64,000 bases of DNA from Hygrophila difformis (lineage: Eukaryota > Streptophyta > Magnoliopsida > Lamiales > Acanthaceae): NCBI GenBank assembly GCA_030278955.1, contig JAOANR010000003.1, positions 23,397,050 through 23,461,049 on the forward strand, in the 5' to 3' direction. Each line of letters opens with the position of its first letter. Within the stretch, counting starts at the first letter, position 1. The translations under genes were made by a program, and so were the position numbers. This document shows positions 22,104 to 33,362 of this stretch, piece after piece. The notes under the pieces were generated by a model. It worked only from the letters and a program-made list of their open reading frames with translations, made no database searches and was not told the origin of the DNA.

Positions 22104-22381
22104 GTCTATCTTGATGTCTGTATTCGGTAGTTTTTACCTCCTTTTCTGCTTGGTACTCTTTTTCCCTTTCATGGGTTTTTCCCTCTGGGTTTTACCATGA
22201 AAGGGTTTTAATGAGGCCGGCGGGGAGGTATTAGGGTGCTTGCTCGGCTACCTTTCGTTCGTGGTCTCTGGTCATTTTTCCACCGTGTATTTTGGTGGCT
22301 TGCCTCCTGTGGCTTTCTTGCTTTTTCCGCTTTATTTGTTTTCTTTTATATATATATATATATATATCCATCGCTTATTGG

Positions 22382-22402
22382 TTATTATTTTACCATAATT
22401 GT
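22382..22402 (+). repeat. LINE target-site duplication, right copy
   Basis: Identical to 16261-16281 over 21 bases. The LTR sequence resumes directly after it. Confidence 0.95.
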
Positions 22403-23112
22403 TAAATTATTTACACTGTTCTGCATAATTAAATGTTAGAATCCAATTCTGTGATTTCTGCTTTGCTAAATCGGGAGATAAAAAGTAGAATTAATATTTT
22501 AGTACCGGAATTGGGAATAAATTACATTATAAATGGATTTTGGCATGTGCACAATGATTTGGGAAATGAAAAGTGCCTTTTAATTGCTATAGGAAAATTT
22601 GTATTCTTGGGAAAGACTCAAATTTAGGCCTAGAATAATGATTGCAGAATGTTAGATAATTTAATCAGCTTCCATGAAATCCGTTTAAGCATAATTTGAT
22701 TATTAGTAGATTACAATATTTTTAATCTTTATAGAATAATTAATTTTAAGAAACGGATCTTTTTAGACATTGGAAAATGCTAAATCAATATGCAATTTCT
22801 ATTTTATATAAAGATGGCAATATTTAAAATATTACAAGCATCTCCCATTTATATCTTTATTAATTATAATTTTAATTTGCTTTATTTTAAATTTAATGTC
22901 ACTATTTTTAATTTAATCACCATTAGAATTAATCAAACTCTTTTTAAATATATAAAACATAATTAATGAACTTAAAAACAATTAAAATCTTCTCCGGAAT
23001 GAAATAATATTTTGAAATTCCCTGTGATTCGACCCGGTATTCACCGGTTTTTATTACTTGATGACAACCATCCGCTTGTGGTAAAATATGAGTAGTGAAA
23101 ATCACCCCATCA

Positions 23113-23453
23113 GTTTCAAAAGCCAAGAAAGAGGGATATTATCCGGGCCTTGGTTCTGCGGATTATGCTACTGTGATACCTTCTCATTCAGCTTTGGAGT
23201 CCAAAGCTTTTGAAGGGGGAGAGTATGACATGGATGTCCGGACCAACCCAACGGATAAACAATCCGACCCGGATATGTGGAATTTACGGAATAATATTTT
23301 ATGTTATCCGGAAGAATTGATTAAGAAGAAAGCGAAAGAATTGAAAATAATTATGGAAGAGAAGGATATCGGAAGACCACCGGAATTCCTCCGGAGTGTC
23401 GCCGGAAATTTACCGGAATCCGCCAAGTCAACCCCGGTCGGTGGCAGCCACTA
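23113..23453 (+). pseudogene. Unidentified protein fragment flanking the Athila element
   Basis: An open frame continues from the LTR edge to a stop at 23452-23454. The part after the LTR reads as a normal, charged protein (YYPGLGSADYATVIP, then EEKDIGRPPEFLRSVAGNLP). It has no start of its own, so the Athila insertion may have cut an older coding sequence, possibly another transposon. I do not recognise the family. Confidence 0.4.
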
Positions 23454-25220
23454 GTGGGCCAAGGTCAAAAGAATTTAGGGGCATTGGGCCTTATATAAAT
23501 AATTTAGGAGGAGTGTCCATTAGCCCAACAACCATCTATTCCATTGGGCCCAGACCACACCACCCGGCCCAACACAAGTCCTAGCCCAAAGAGATGAAGA
23601 CTGGCCCAGTAGGTCCATGGCTCCTTTGGTCCATTGCCCTTCTCCATTTCGGCCCATACAATTTGTAATCCAAGCAGCAACCCAACAAGGAAGCCCGACG
23701 ATGTCTGCTCCGTTCTCCACCAGCTGTGTTCCGATCGACATTCACAATTCCGATCATCTTCCTTCCGATTCCGGCAGCCTCCCATCAACTCCGGCCAAGA
23801 AGTTAGAAAACCCTTGGATCATTGCCGAGCCTTCTTCGAGCTATCGACACCATTATGGCCACCAGCTCCGGTCAACAAATGGCAGCCGAGCCCTATTCGT
23901 CTTCAAGCTCTCGACACCGGCAGCCACTTCCTCCATCGCCGGCAACCACGAATCCGGCGAGTGCCACCATTTCCGACTAACTCCCAAGCCCCGGAGCTTC
24001 TCCATCCTCGTCAACAGCTCCTTCATCACCTCCGTTCAACCACTGCCATGTACGTCCTCATCTCCGCTGCTACTGCCGGCCAACCACCTACGAGGAAACC
24101 ATCGAATTATTCCTCTCATGCTGGACAACCGCCCCCTCATCACCAAAACACAGAAGCAGCGCCTCCGGTCACCTTCTTTCTTACTCCGGCGACCTCCGCA
24201 AGCCGTAACTCCGACGAAGAAGAAAACCCCGATTTGCCGCAACTCTTCTCCGGCAAAGCTTCCATCGCCGATCACCCTCATCCTGCCACTGCCCGACCAC
24301 CTTGAGCTTCGCCCAGTCATCTCCGAGGACGCCAGTTTGTATCTCCGTCGTCGTCAACTTCCGAAATCAATCTCCAGCCAATCCTCTCATCTCCGGCAAA
24401 CTCCATCTGCCACCGACGACGCTGGCCAACCAGCACTGCTACGACGCCAACCATTCGTAGCGTCGTAGCCTCTTTAAGCAAGCATAGCGTCGTCGTTCGT
24501 TGTTTGCGTTGTCACCGAGTTCCACGTCGTAGCGTTGTCTTGGACAGTGTCGTAGGCGCTTCCAAAGTGTAGCGTTGTACCCTTTTGTGCTTCTCGTGGT
24601 ATGCTGAAGCGAAAGTCTTCATTTTCAAATTCTTTTGTGCACACAAGCGTTGAAAGGTCCAAGGTGTTGAAGTCCTGAAGAGTGCCAATTTAATTTCCCT
24701 TGTTTAATTTATATTTAGACTTGTTTAATTAGTTGTAGTGGGTTGATTAAAGCCCCTAATTAATTTAGTTAGCTTAATTAATATTTGTACTTAGGGTTTG
24801 CCTATATATATGGCATCCCCCAACATTGTTTCTTACCTTTTGATGAAATGAATATTTTTTGCTTGATAGCATGAATCAAATTTTTCTTAAGGTCAATCTA
24901 GAGTTTGTGGGAACCGAAAACCCTCACCCAACTCAATTGTGTTTTGGCTAGATGTCATTTCCATGATTCTTGGATTTTTGAAGCTTAAATCCAAGCTTGT
25001 GTTAGAGCTTCCCTATCCCTCTTTTCCTTCATCCCATTTCTTCTTCCTTTGATTTTATTTTCCTTTTTCAATCTATTCGATTTCTTTGCTTCGATCCATG
25101 GCAACAGTTAGGTCTATCAACAAAGACATACTTGAGCAGTCCTGCATTTATCAACTCCATGTATCCTACAGTGAAAACTAACATTTCATCCATTTTTCTT
25201 ACAGCTGCATGTATCCTACA
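23454..25220 (+). other. Unclassified transposon-like flank with TATA box
   Basis: A C-rich, Ser/Pro-coding stretch (23617-24468) is open in several frames because it lacks stop codons, and is probably not a gene. Next come diverged AGCGTCGTAG-type repeats (about 24455-24576). Then an AT-rich part has a TATATATATGG box at 24803-24813 and a short leader. The order resembles an LTR, but no second copy is present and I cannot define its ends. A 14-bp direct repeat (CATGTATCCTACAG) occurs at 25158-25171 and 25208-25221. Confidence 0.35.
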
Positions 25221-26488
25221 GGAAAAAAGGCCAAATATATCATTTTTCTTTTCCAAAAATTCAAATCAGTCATTTTTCTATTTTATTACCAACAGTCCGC
25301 TACAAATGCTAATTATGTCCAAATTAGTCCCTTTGTTCACTAATTATGCTCTAATTGCTGATGTGCCAAGGATTTTAAATTAAACCTGACACGTAGGCAT
25401 AATATTAGTCCTTTTTCTTTTATCTTTTGTCAATTCAGTCCTAAACTTTTGTTTTGTTCCATTTAGTCCTCTACCCAAATCAGTCATTTTTATATTAATT
25501 TGCCTCCAACCTTTCAAATTATTTCATTTCAGGCCCAGAATCTTAAATTTCTTATTATTAGTGATCCATTTATCAAATAAATGCCCAACATACTTCAGTA
25601 AATAAAATTAAACACAAAACCTCATACATTGGGTTTGACTGTCTTGTTACCGAGTGTTCTAAGTTCCGGAATTTTACGGACTCTCTCTAACCACCCGACC
25701 GTACCGATGGTTCATTGGTTCTGGTTTCCTTCAGCATCAATCAGCACAATCATACTTTGTTTCCTACCTTAGAACGCAACAAGGTTTGAGTAAATGATTT
25801 AATATTAATTTTTATGTAAATGATTTAATTTTACTTTTTAGAAGGTTATGGATGCGGGAAGCATGGACAATAAAATTTTGGCTATTTTTTAATATTTTTA
25901 ATAATATTTTCAATATTTTTTTAATAAAATCAAGGTTTCCTGTATCTATAACCTTCCAAAAATTCAAGTTAAATCATTTACTCAAACATTACTACGTCCT
26001 GAGGTAGGAAACAAAGTAAGATTGTGCTGATAATTGCTGAAGGAAACCAAAACCAATCAACCATCGGTTGCGGTCGGGTGGTTAAAGAGAGTCTGTAAAA
26101 TTTCCAGCACTTGGAAGACCCGATAACAAAGCAGTCAAATCCAATGTATGAGGTTTGATGTTTAATTTTATTTACGAAGGTATGTTGGGCATTTATTTGA
26201 TAAATTGATTAGTAATAATAAAAAAATTAAGGTTCTGGGCCTTAAATTGAACAAAATAAAAGTTTGGGTCTTAATTGGCAAAAAAATAAAAGAAAAATGA
26301 CTAATATTATGTCCATGTGTCAGGTTTAAATTAAAATCTTGTCACGCCAGCAATTAGAGCATAATTAGTTAACAAGGGACTGATTTGGACATAATTAACA
26401 TTTGTAGCGGACTATTTTGGTAATAAAATAGAAAAATGACTGATTTAAATTTTTTGAAAAGAAAAAAAACATATTTGACCTTTTTTCC
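25221..26488. mobile_element. Foldback element with inverted-repeat arms of about 600 bp
   Basis: The left half read forward matches the right half read in reverse complement from end to end. It starts GGAAAAAAGG(C/T)CAAATAT, and later shared blocks include TAGTCCGCTACAAATG and AATTATGCTCTAATTGCTG. Arms appear about 80-85% identical, with the centre near 25860. It carries no protein-coding potential. I see no clear target duplication next to these ends, so the superfamily is unassigned. A transcript could fold into a long hairpin and feed small RNAs. It lies about 375 bases upstream of the proteasome start codon. Confidence 0.8.
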
Positions 26489-26508
26489 ACTAGAGTAAGT
26501 CCCCTATC

Positions 26509-26601
26509 CCAAACTGTTGATATTTTTTTTTTGTAAACGGTGACACTCATGTGTCGGCAAAGATGTGTGGGAGCCCAAACCACACCAAACTGTTGATATT
26601 T
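26509..26601 (-). mobile_element. 59-bp retroposon scrap flanked by 17-bp duplications
   Basis: CCAAACTGTTGATATTT is repeated exactly at 26509-26525 and 26585-26601. The 59 bases between start with a T run (poly(A) on the minus strand), followed by a short unique sequence. This is the mark of a 5'-truncated SINE or LINE inserted on the minus strand. Its sequence includes TTGGGCTCC on the minus strand, adding a TGGGC core near the proteasome promoter. Confidence 0.7.
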
Positions 26602-26660
26602 GAGTCTTAATGTTTATTTTATTTATTTATTTATTTATTTTTAAGTTCTGATATATTAAT

Positions 26661-26678
26661 TGGGCCTTATTATGGGCT
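26661..26678 (+). promoter_or_regulatory. Two TGGGC motifs upstream of the proteasome gene
   Basis: TGGGCC at 26661 and TGGGCT at 26673 lie about 190-205 bases before the start codon. TGGGC is the core of the Arabidopsis proteasome-related cis-element linked to NAC53/NAC78 control, and TGGGCY is also a general site II element of housekeeping promoters. Function here is inferred. No clear TATA box is seen. Confidence 0.5.
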
Positions 26679-26865
26679 CAGAGTTGAATTGTGGTTTATA
26701 ATGGGTCGGTTCAAAAAAAGGCTAAATAACAATCCGGCCCTGATAGTTTCTTGAAAGAAGGGAAAGCTTGTTGAAAACTTACCGAGTGGAATCGTCGGAC
26801 TTTCGAAATTGCTCCGTTTTCACCAACAAAGTTCTAGAGTAGATCGAATTGGAGGAATAACGAAA

Positions 26866-29150
26866 ATGAATGTGAGCTTCATTTGATTCTTGATTTATGT
26901 TGCCCTTTCTGAACATGACCGTCGATTACATCCTATTTTCTTGTGGTCTGTTGGTAACATGGTAGTTGGTATGATTGCAGGGCGCTAATTCTACTCCAGC
27001 TATTAACAATTTGCTCGGCCCCGAGGCTGATTCTCAGAGGACTCTGTATGTTTTATCTGTTTAGAGATGCGCGTAAAGCAATTAATAGGAATATCTGATT
27101 TTTTTAATTTTGGTAAATTGCTCTGAAATTAGGGTTATAGCTCGCCCAGTTTGAGAGTTTTGATTTTTATTTGGTTAATGTATGGGAGATTTTCCTGTTT
27201 TTGTTTATTCACTTCCTGCTTTGTTTGTTTGGGTGTTTGAAAGGTTTATTTGATTGTGGATTTTATTGTTCAGGTATCCATATGTGACCGGGACCTCAGT
27301 AATTGGCATAAAGTACAAGGATGGCATTCTCTTGGCTGCTGATATGGGAGGTTGGATTTTTCCAAATTATCCAATTTTCTTACGAAAGTTTTGATGCGTG
27401 GCTGAGAGTCAATTTTGATTTTCCCTTCAATTTAAGTTAATTTGAGAGTGCGGATAAATCATTAGCATGACTCTAGGCAAAATTTCAGTGGCATGATTTT
27501 CTGTGTGTAAGTGATGCAACAGTTATAAGAGTGTATCTCTGTAAAGTGCATGATTGTAGGAAGATCAATTCACTTGACATGTATTTTCAAATGCTACTGC
27601 TTGAAAACCGAGATGGTGCATGAGTTGCTTGCTTGTGGAAATTGCAATGTAAACTACTAAATTCAACTAGGAATACTGTGTTCATATTCTCTTGTATTTA
27701 CCACCTTCATAAGTCATTAGTTATGCGTATTGGATTTTTAATGCTTTAATTTATTAGGTTCTTATGGATCCACTCTACGCTACAAATCTGTGGAGCGATT
27801 AAAACCAGTGGGAAAACATTCTATTATTGGTGCTAGTGGCGAAATCAGTGATTTTCAGGAGATAATGCGCTATCTTGATGAACTTATGTATGGTATTTTT
27901 CTTTGATGTCTATTAATTCAAAAAGAATTCATACATTTTCCTGATTGCTTTCCTTTTTGTTGGTTGATAGTGATTATTTCATGTATATGGAGAAACTCTG
28001 ATCCCAGTTTTGGATGTACTGTGTAGCTTGTATGATAACATGTGGGACGATGGGAACTCCTTTGGTCCTAAAGAGGTGCATAACTATCTAACAAGGGTTA
28101 TGTACAATCGCCGTAACAAGTTCAATCCATTATGGAATTCACTTGTTCTTGGAGGAGTTAAAAATGGACAGAAGTACCTTGGAACAGTATGGTTGCCATT
28201 TATTTTTATTTTTTACTTTGTAATATCATCTAGTAGATTGTATGTTTTCCTTATTTTCATTTTTAATATTAGGTAAATATGATTGGTGTACATTATGAGG
28301 ATAACCATGTTGCAACTGGATTTGGGAACCATTTGTCAAGGCCAATTCTGCGTGATGAGTGGCATGAGAACTTGACCTTTGAAGAAGGTGTAAGGTTGTT
28401 GGAGAAATGCATGCGTGTGCTTCTGTATCGTGATCGATCAGCTGTAAACAAGCTCCAGGTTTGTTTTATCCTTTCGGAATTGTTAATGACTTCTTATTTC
28501 ACTGATGCTCATCATGGAGTGGCAGTTCTTGTAATAATTTTTGTAATTAAAAAGCTGTCCTTATGTGCTTATGTGGCTTTGACTTTGAGATGTAATTAGT
28601 TGGTACATTGAGCTATAAAAATCTTTCAAAATTATTTAGAAAAAGGTTCGGTTTCTAAAACAGTTTTTATGTTGTCCCATGGCTTATTTGATGAAGTCTT
28701 AATCCAATTCTTAAAAAGTTTAGGAATCAAAATTCAGAGCTTCAAGCTCTTTAATAACTTTGAAGCTCTTTGAAGGAGTAAGTTAAGCCAAAGAGAGCAG
28801 AGGCTCTCAGATTGTGATCCGAATTTGAGAAATTATTTGATGGAAACATCTAATTTGGAAACTCAAAACTCGTGGATTTTCATAGAAATCTGAACTGAAA
28901 AATGGGACGTTGCAGTATCTTTTTATTTCTTATAACTGCTTATCTGTTTTTTCGGTCTACACTGCTGCTTTTTTGGATTCTTTATAAATCTCCTACTGTT
29001 TCACTTCCTTATCTGGCAGTTAATTTCAATATGCAGATTGCAAAGATCACGGAGGAGGGCATAACAATTTCCCCTCCATACGCATTGAAAACTTTCTGGA
29101 ATTTTGCTGCTTTCCAAAATCCCACAGTGGGTGCTGAGGGTTCATGGTGA
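26866..29150 (+). CDS. PBG1: 20S proteasome beta-type subunit PBG1 (PSMB4-like), seven exons
   Basis: Structural and assembly subunit of the 20S proteasome core (beta7 in yeast naming, Pre4), acting in cytosol and nucleus. Coding exons by reading GT-AG junctions that keep frame: 26866-26871, 26981-27045, 27274-27350, 27758-27887, 28027-28186, 28273-28458, 29037-29150. They sum to 738 bases, or 245 residues, matching the roughly 246 of Arabidopsis PBG1. Family signatures are YPYVTGTSVIGIKYKDG, GSYGSTLRYKSVER, GASGEISDFQE, HNYLTRVMYNRRNKFNPLWN, RPILRDEW and MRVLLYRDRSAVNKLQ. The short N-terminus before RT-LYPYVTGTS is the probable propeptide; this subunit is not proteolytically active in the family. 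Exon 1 codes for only two residues. No stop or frameshift is seen, so the gene looks functional. The introns contain no element that I recognise. Confidence 0.95.
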
Positions 29151-31436
29151 TTTGATTAGGCTCCAAATGCTCTATGCCCTCACCAAGATTGCAGAAGAAA
29201 CAGCAGTGACTGCTCTTCTGTTGGAGAACTTGTTTTGTCGAGTATCCGTGAACTTCAAATCAAATTCGCATTTCTCTGTTTGCTGCTGGGAACCTGTTGT
29301 GTTCTTTTTCCTTTATGGTTTTTGATAACTTGGGATTAAAGATGCTTGTTTCACGTTCTACTGCACAGTTTCTTCTTTTGCTCACTTGGCTATGGATTTT
29401 TCTGTTCGATCTGTAGACAAATAGTTTATTTCCATTGCGATGCTTGAAATAGTTAAAGAAGATAATCATTGTTTGTGTGTACTCAGCTTTGTACTAGCGA
29501 GTCTAAGTTAGTTGGTCATTAGTTCAGGGTAGTTAGTATGGCGGTAATATCTCATAAATGATTTTGAATTTTCAGGGCATTATAGAGTGGCATCAGACCA
29601 TGTGTGCAGCTCTCTTATCTAATTAAAATTGGTGTGCACTTAGGTGGTGAGGTTTTGTGGGGTGCATATAGCCTAGGTAGCATTGTACTTTATTATGTTG
29701 ACTTTGTTATTAGTTTCGCGTATTATCAGGTTGAGTAACAGTTTGCCTTGGTAACTCCAGTAGGGATATGCTTGGCTATCACGATCACGGAGGACCAAAC
29801 TTGATTATCTGTTATGGTTATTCCTTATTGTTTTGTGGATGTATGTTGGAGACTTCTGCTAACTTCTGCTAATGATGTTTAATAATTTTACGACTTAAAT
29901 TCATTATGCTCCTGAGGCGAGATGTTGGTTCAAGAACTTGAGGTAGGACTCAAGTGGGGATTAAGATCTTTGAATGAGGATCCGAATTCCGAACTAAGGA
30001 AAACGATGAAGATACTTGGAGAGTAAGAGGAAATCAGTGAGCCTCACCAATATGATCATAATAATCTGGACTGACATCGATGTTAGCCCCTAACTTACAT
30101 GTAGCAGCACATTACGGAAACCCAACAATGGAGTTGGGTTAGGGAGTAGTAGGAGTGACAATGCGGCAGGCATCAAAACAGAGGACATCTGGGCTACCAA
30201 AAGGACGATGGAATGACCTGTAGGGCGAGGCCAACACCAATAGGGCATCATGCTAAGTAGGTAATAGGTTGTCTGAATGTGATGTGGGTGAGTGTGAATT
30301 TCTGTATTCACATTACCAGCCAAAGAAGATTTTGGGATGGTACATTTTGGTATGCAACAAGTTAACACAAGCTTGAATTGCAATGGCGCATAAATTTCCA
30401 GAAGAGAATTAATTCCCTTTTCAAATTTATACTTGTTCTTAATATTTTGATTTAGGCTCCATGTCAACCAATGATGATCAAGTTCAGACTTCAGATCAGA
30501 GATTTGATCCATCACCAAATGCCCCCAAGACCAACAAATTCCTAAATGAAGATAACTATACTAATTGAGCCTTTTTTTTTATATATTAAAGAAAATTATA
30601 TTAGTGCTAAAGTATCCATCTTTTGTAGTGGAAATCCTTAGAAATATTTGTCCTTTATCCAAGAAAATACATTGTAAAACTAATGCTACAAAATTCTTCT
30701 TGCTTCCTTATATGTGGAATATGGTGGTGTATAAATATGGTGTTGTATAAATATAAATAATGTAGGCTGTGCTTGGGAAACCCTGAGGTTTAACATTTAA
30801 CTTTTAAAATACATAATAAAAAAAGTTTAAAACACTATATATAATAAATATTAATTTCAGGAACCTCTAAAGTTTAATATATGGAGTATACTCTAAATTT
30901 TACTTTAAACTCTAAACGCTTATTTCCCCAATATTTAACTTTTTTTTTTGAAACTATAACACCAAACACAATTACTTAAATCTAACACCAAACACAATTA
31001 CTTAAATCTATTTTTCACTGTTAATTCCAAACTTCGATCTCTAAAATCCAACTCTAATTATTTCTTAAATATAGCGGTAGTTTATTAAGAAATAGGGACT
31101 TTTTTCCGCACGCGGGAATTTTAACTAGTACTAGTAGTAGTATACTTCATGTAGGACTGAGGAGATGATAAATTGGTCAACATTCTGGGTTGGTCAAAGG
31201 TATTGTCATAAAAATACTAATTCAAGGTCAGTATGTTAGTGTCATTCTTTTTTTTCGAAATCAAATGATTCAATTTCACACTAGTTAAGGGTTAAACTAC
31301 TCACGCGATCGATCTTGACTTAGAAATAATTCAATTTCACACTACTCACGCGTTCTTGACTTACTACATGAATAGTCAGCCCAACAAATTTCAGTTGCCG
31401 TTCGTAGTTTCATTTTACACTTTCAATGTGTACTAC
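29151..31436. other. 3' UTR of PBG1 and AT-rich intergenic DNA
   Basis: Directly after the stop lies the probable 3' UTR (to about 29.5 kb, end not defined). The rest is AT-rich with no gene that I can support. A perfect 26-bp tandem duplication lies at 30958-31009. Confidence 0.5.
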
Positions 31437-31555
31437 TGGTTAAAGTCTCACATCGGTTATATGTTAGGTTATCCTCCTAATATATGCACAAGGGCCACTC
31501 TACCTATCACCAATTGGTTTTAGGTTGAAGCCTTAGGTCCATCTTATTTCTAACA
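31437..31555. repeat. Possible small solo LTR (TRIM-like)
   Basis: About 119 bases with AAGTCTCACATCGGTTATAT near the left end, AATTGGTTTTAGGTTGAAGCC in the middle and TTTCTAACA at the right end. These phrases are typical of small terminal-repeat retrotransposon LTRs in plants. I see no target duplication, so the limits are approximate. Confidence 0.35.
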
Positions 31556-32160
31556 ATAGTAAAAGAAAATTTGCTACAACCAATGCTAATCGCCAAAACA
31601 ACTATAATATGTAAAAGGCCTTAATTAGCATGAATATGAACACAAAGTCAAGCATAAAATATTGTCCTCACGAAGGCTAGGGCAAGAATCCACCATTTCA
31701 ACACCACCAACTCTTAACACTAGTCATTTTGAATAATTCTAGTTAGACCACCAACTTTGTCTAAATGCCTATTTGAAATGTGTGGGTGAGATAGAACAAA
31801 TAATTAATTTCCCCATATATATATATTTATATATATAAGTTATAACTAATAATTAAGATAAATGTCACTTTAAATAAAACTTATTATTAACATTTTTTGT
31901 TATTTGAAGTTCAATCTCTATTGACCCTTATCCCTCATATTTTCTCCTTGTCTTGTTATTCATTCCTTTTAAAAAAAAAAAAAAAACAAACACACACACA
32001 TTTTTCCTATTTTTTCTTATTATTCGATGGCTCGATGCTAACTTAAACATGTAATTTTCATTTTTCTAAGAAAACAAATAAGGGTGTTTTTTATACTTAT
32101 AGATTATTTTTTTAATACATGAGGTCGAAGTCCTATATATATTGTTTAAAGGGTTGTGAG

Positions 32161-32420
32161 CAGTGGCGGATTCAGAAAATTTTTTAAGTAGTGTCCCAAA
32201 AAATAATGAAAGCTATATTAAAATTATGTATAGTAGTTACAACACAAAAAATATAAAGAAAACTTGGTTGGAATGAATGATTGTATTGTCACCGTAAAAA
32301 TTAAGTGGTGTCACTAAGCCTAATCTAGTTAAATGTAAAAAAAAATCTACTTTAAAATAGCAGTTTAATCAATTTAAGTGGTGTCCTATGCCACCCCTAT
32401 CATTCACAGATCCGCCCCTG
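32161..32420. mobile_element. hAT-like MITE
   Basis: A 260-bp AT-rich element with imperfect terminal inverted repeats: CAGTGGCGGATTC on the left and, in reverse complement, CAGGGGCGGATCT on the right. CAGNGGCGGA ends are typical of plant hAT-type MITEs. No protein coding; a clean 8-bp duplication is not evident. Confidence 0.6.
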
Positions 32421-32751
32421 AGGGTTCATAATATACAAATTACAAAGGGGAAGGGGGAGGGATTATGTGTGATTAATTAAGAATAGAGCTAAACTTTCAA
32501 AACATTCGACTTGTGTTCCAAAAATTTGAGTCAAGTTTAACATTAAGATAAATGAACATAATGAGTAAAAAAAAAAGGTTCAGCTGCGTTTTGAGCTCGA
32601 AAAGTATTACCCCGCCAAGCTCGAACTACTCGAGAACGAAATTGAGTATCCCGAGATATGAGTCGAGTCTAGTTGAGTATAGCACCACTTGAGCTTGATT
32701 CGATTCGAACTCACCTTCTAAGAGGGATAAGGGTCGAGTGGGGATTCAAGC

Positions 32752-33061
32752 CACTACAAGAATATTCCAATTTTGTTACCGAATTGGATCGTTAAACTTG
32801 TGGTGGCTAATGAGTTTCGGTCACGTGCGAATTCAAAAACATCATTAGCGATTGCATTTTGGAGTTTAGCAACCAAACTTTTCGGTCACTAAAAGGAAAA
32901 ATTCTTGTTGTGAACTCTTAACCATAATGAATTTGGTTGATAAATTTTTGGTAGCTAATGAGTTTCGATCGCGAATTCGATTGCTAGCCTCATTCGCGAC
33001 CGAATTTTGGGGTTTAGGAACAAAAATTTTTAGTCGCTAAAATGAATTTTTTTTTGTAATG
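32752..33061. mobile_element. Small CACTA-like non-autonomous element
   Basis: It starts CACTACAAGAAT, the plant CACTA terminal motif. It ends with a degraded inverse (CATTACAAAAAAA in reverse complement). The inside has repeated, alternately oriented motifs of the type GCGACCGAA and GTTTAG(C/G)AAC, as in CACTA subterminal regions. No coding potential. The right end is degraded. Confidence 0.5.
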
Positions 33062-33109
33062 ATGAAGTTGGAAGCTCTTGTAGTGATTAGGTTAGAAGTT
33101 GAAGATTTT

Positions 33110-33297
33110 TTTTTGTGTGTATACGGGTATCATCAGACCACATTAGACACAAAACTAATCCCTCGAGGATCTTGTGGGCCTTGAAGGATTGTCTCTTACA
33201 AAGTAAAATTCTGCATACACAAAGACTCGAACCTGGGACATTTGCTTAATTAAGCTGCCAGAGCCCATACCCATGTACTGAGGCTAACTTCATTTGG
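33110..33297 (-). mobile_element. tRNA-derived SINE
   Basis: Flanked by an exact 17-bp duplication (TAGAAGTTGAAGATTTT at 33093-33109 and 33298-33314). On the minus strand it begins near GCCTCAGTACATGGGTATGG. It has an A-box-like TGGGCTCTGG and a B-box GGTTCGAGTC about 30 bases further on, and ends in an A-rich tail (T run at 33110-33114). This is the structure of a pol III-transcribed plant SINE. Confidence 0.8.
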
Positions 33298-33362
33298 TAG
33301 AAGTTGAAGATTTTAGCCAATCTTTTTTTGGAAAATAATATGTTTCTGGATAGAGTATTATT

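Larger units (their letters stand above)
16282..22381 (+). mobile_element. Full-length plant L1-type LINE
   Basis: A 6.1-kb non-LTR retrotransposon with an 84-base 5' UTR, two intact ORFs and a 278-base 3' UTR. It ends in a (TA)n run (about 22348-22367) plus a short unique tail. It sits within the 3' LTR of the Athila-like element and is flanked by a perfect 21-bp duplication. Coding sequence is clearly GC- and CpG-richer than the surrounding LTR. The tail is unusual: most plant L1 elements end in poly(A). Confidence 0.95.
14987..23112 (+). repeat. Athila-like 3' LTR, split by a LINE insertion
   Basis: The LTR runs TGTTGATGCA...CCCCATCA. Its two parts, 14987-16281 and 22403-23112, join to about 2005 bases and match the 5' LTR. 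The interruption at 16282-22381 is a LINE. The five bases after the LTR (GTTTC at 23113-23117) are expected to be the target duplication; the other copy lies outside the window. Confidence 0.92.

Noticed and set aside
23617..24468. 283-codon Ser/Pro-rich ORF and overlapping frames on both strands
   Set aside because: Open in three frames at once because the C-rich DNA lacks stop codons; no recognisable domain.
25068..25256. 62-codon minus-strand ORF
   Set aside because: Short, overlaps the edge of the foldback element, no domain recognised.
29104..29325. ORF overlapping the end of PBG1 in another frame
   Set aside because: Shadow of the last proteasome exon and 3' UTR.
30090..30518. 142-codon minus-strand ORF
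   Set aside because: No recognisable motif and no supporting signals; probably chance.
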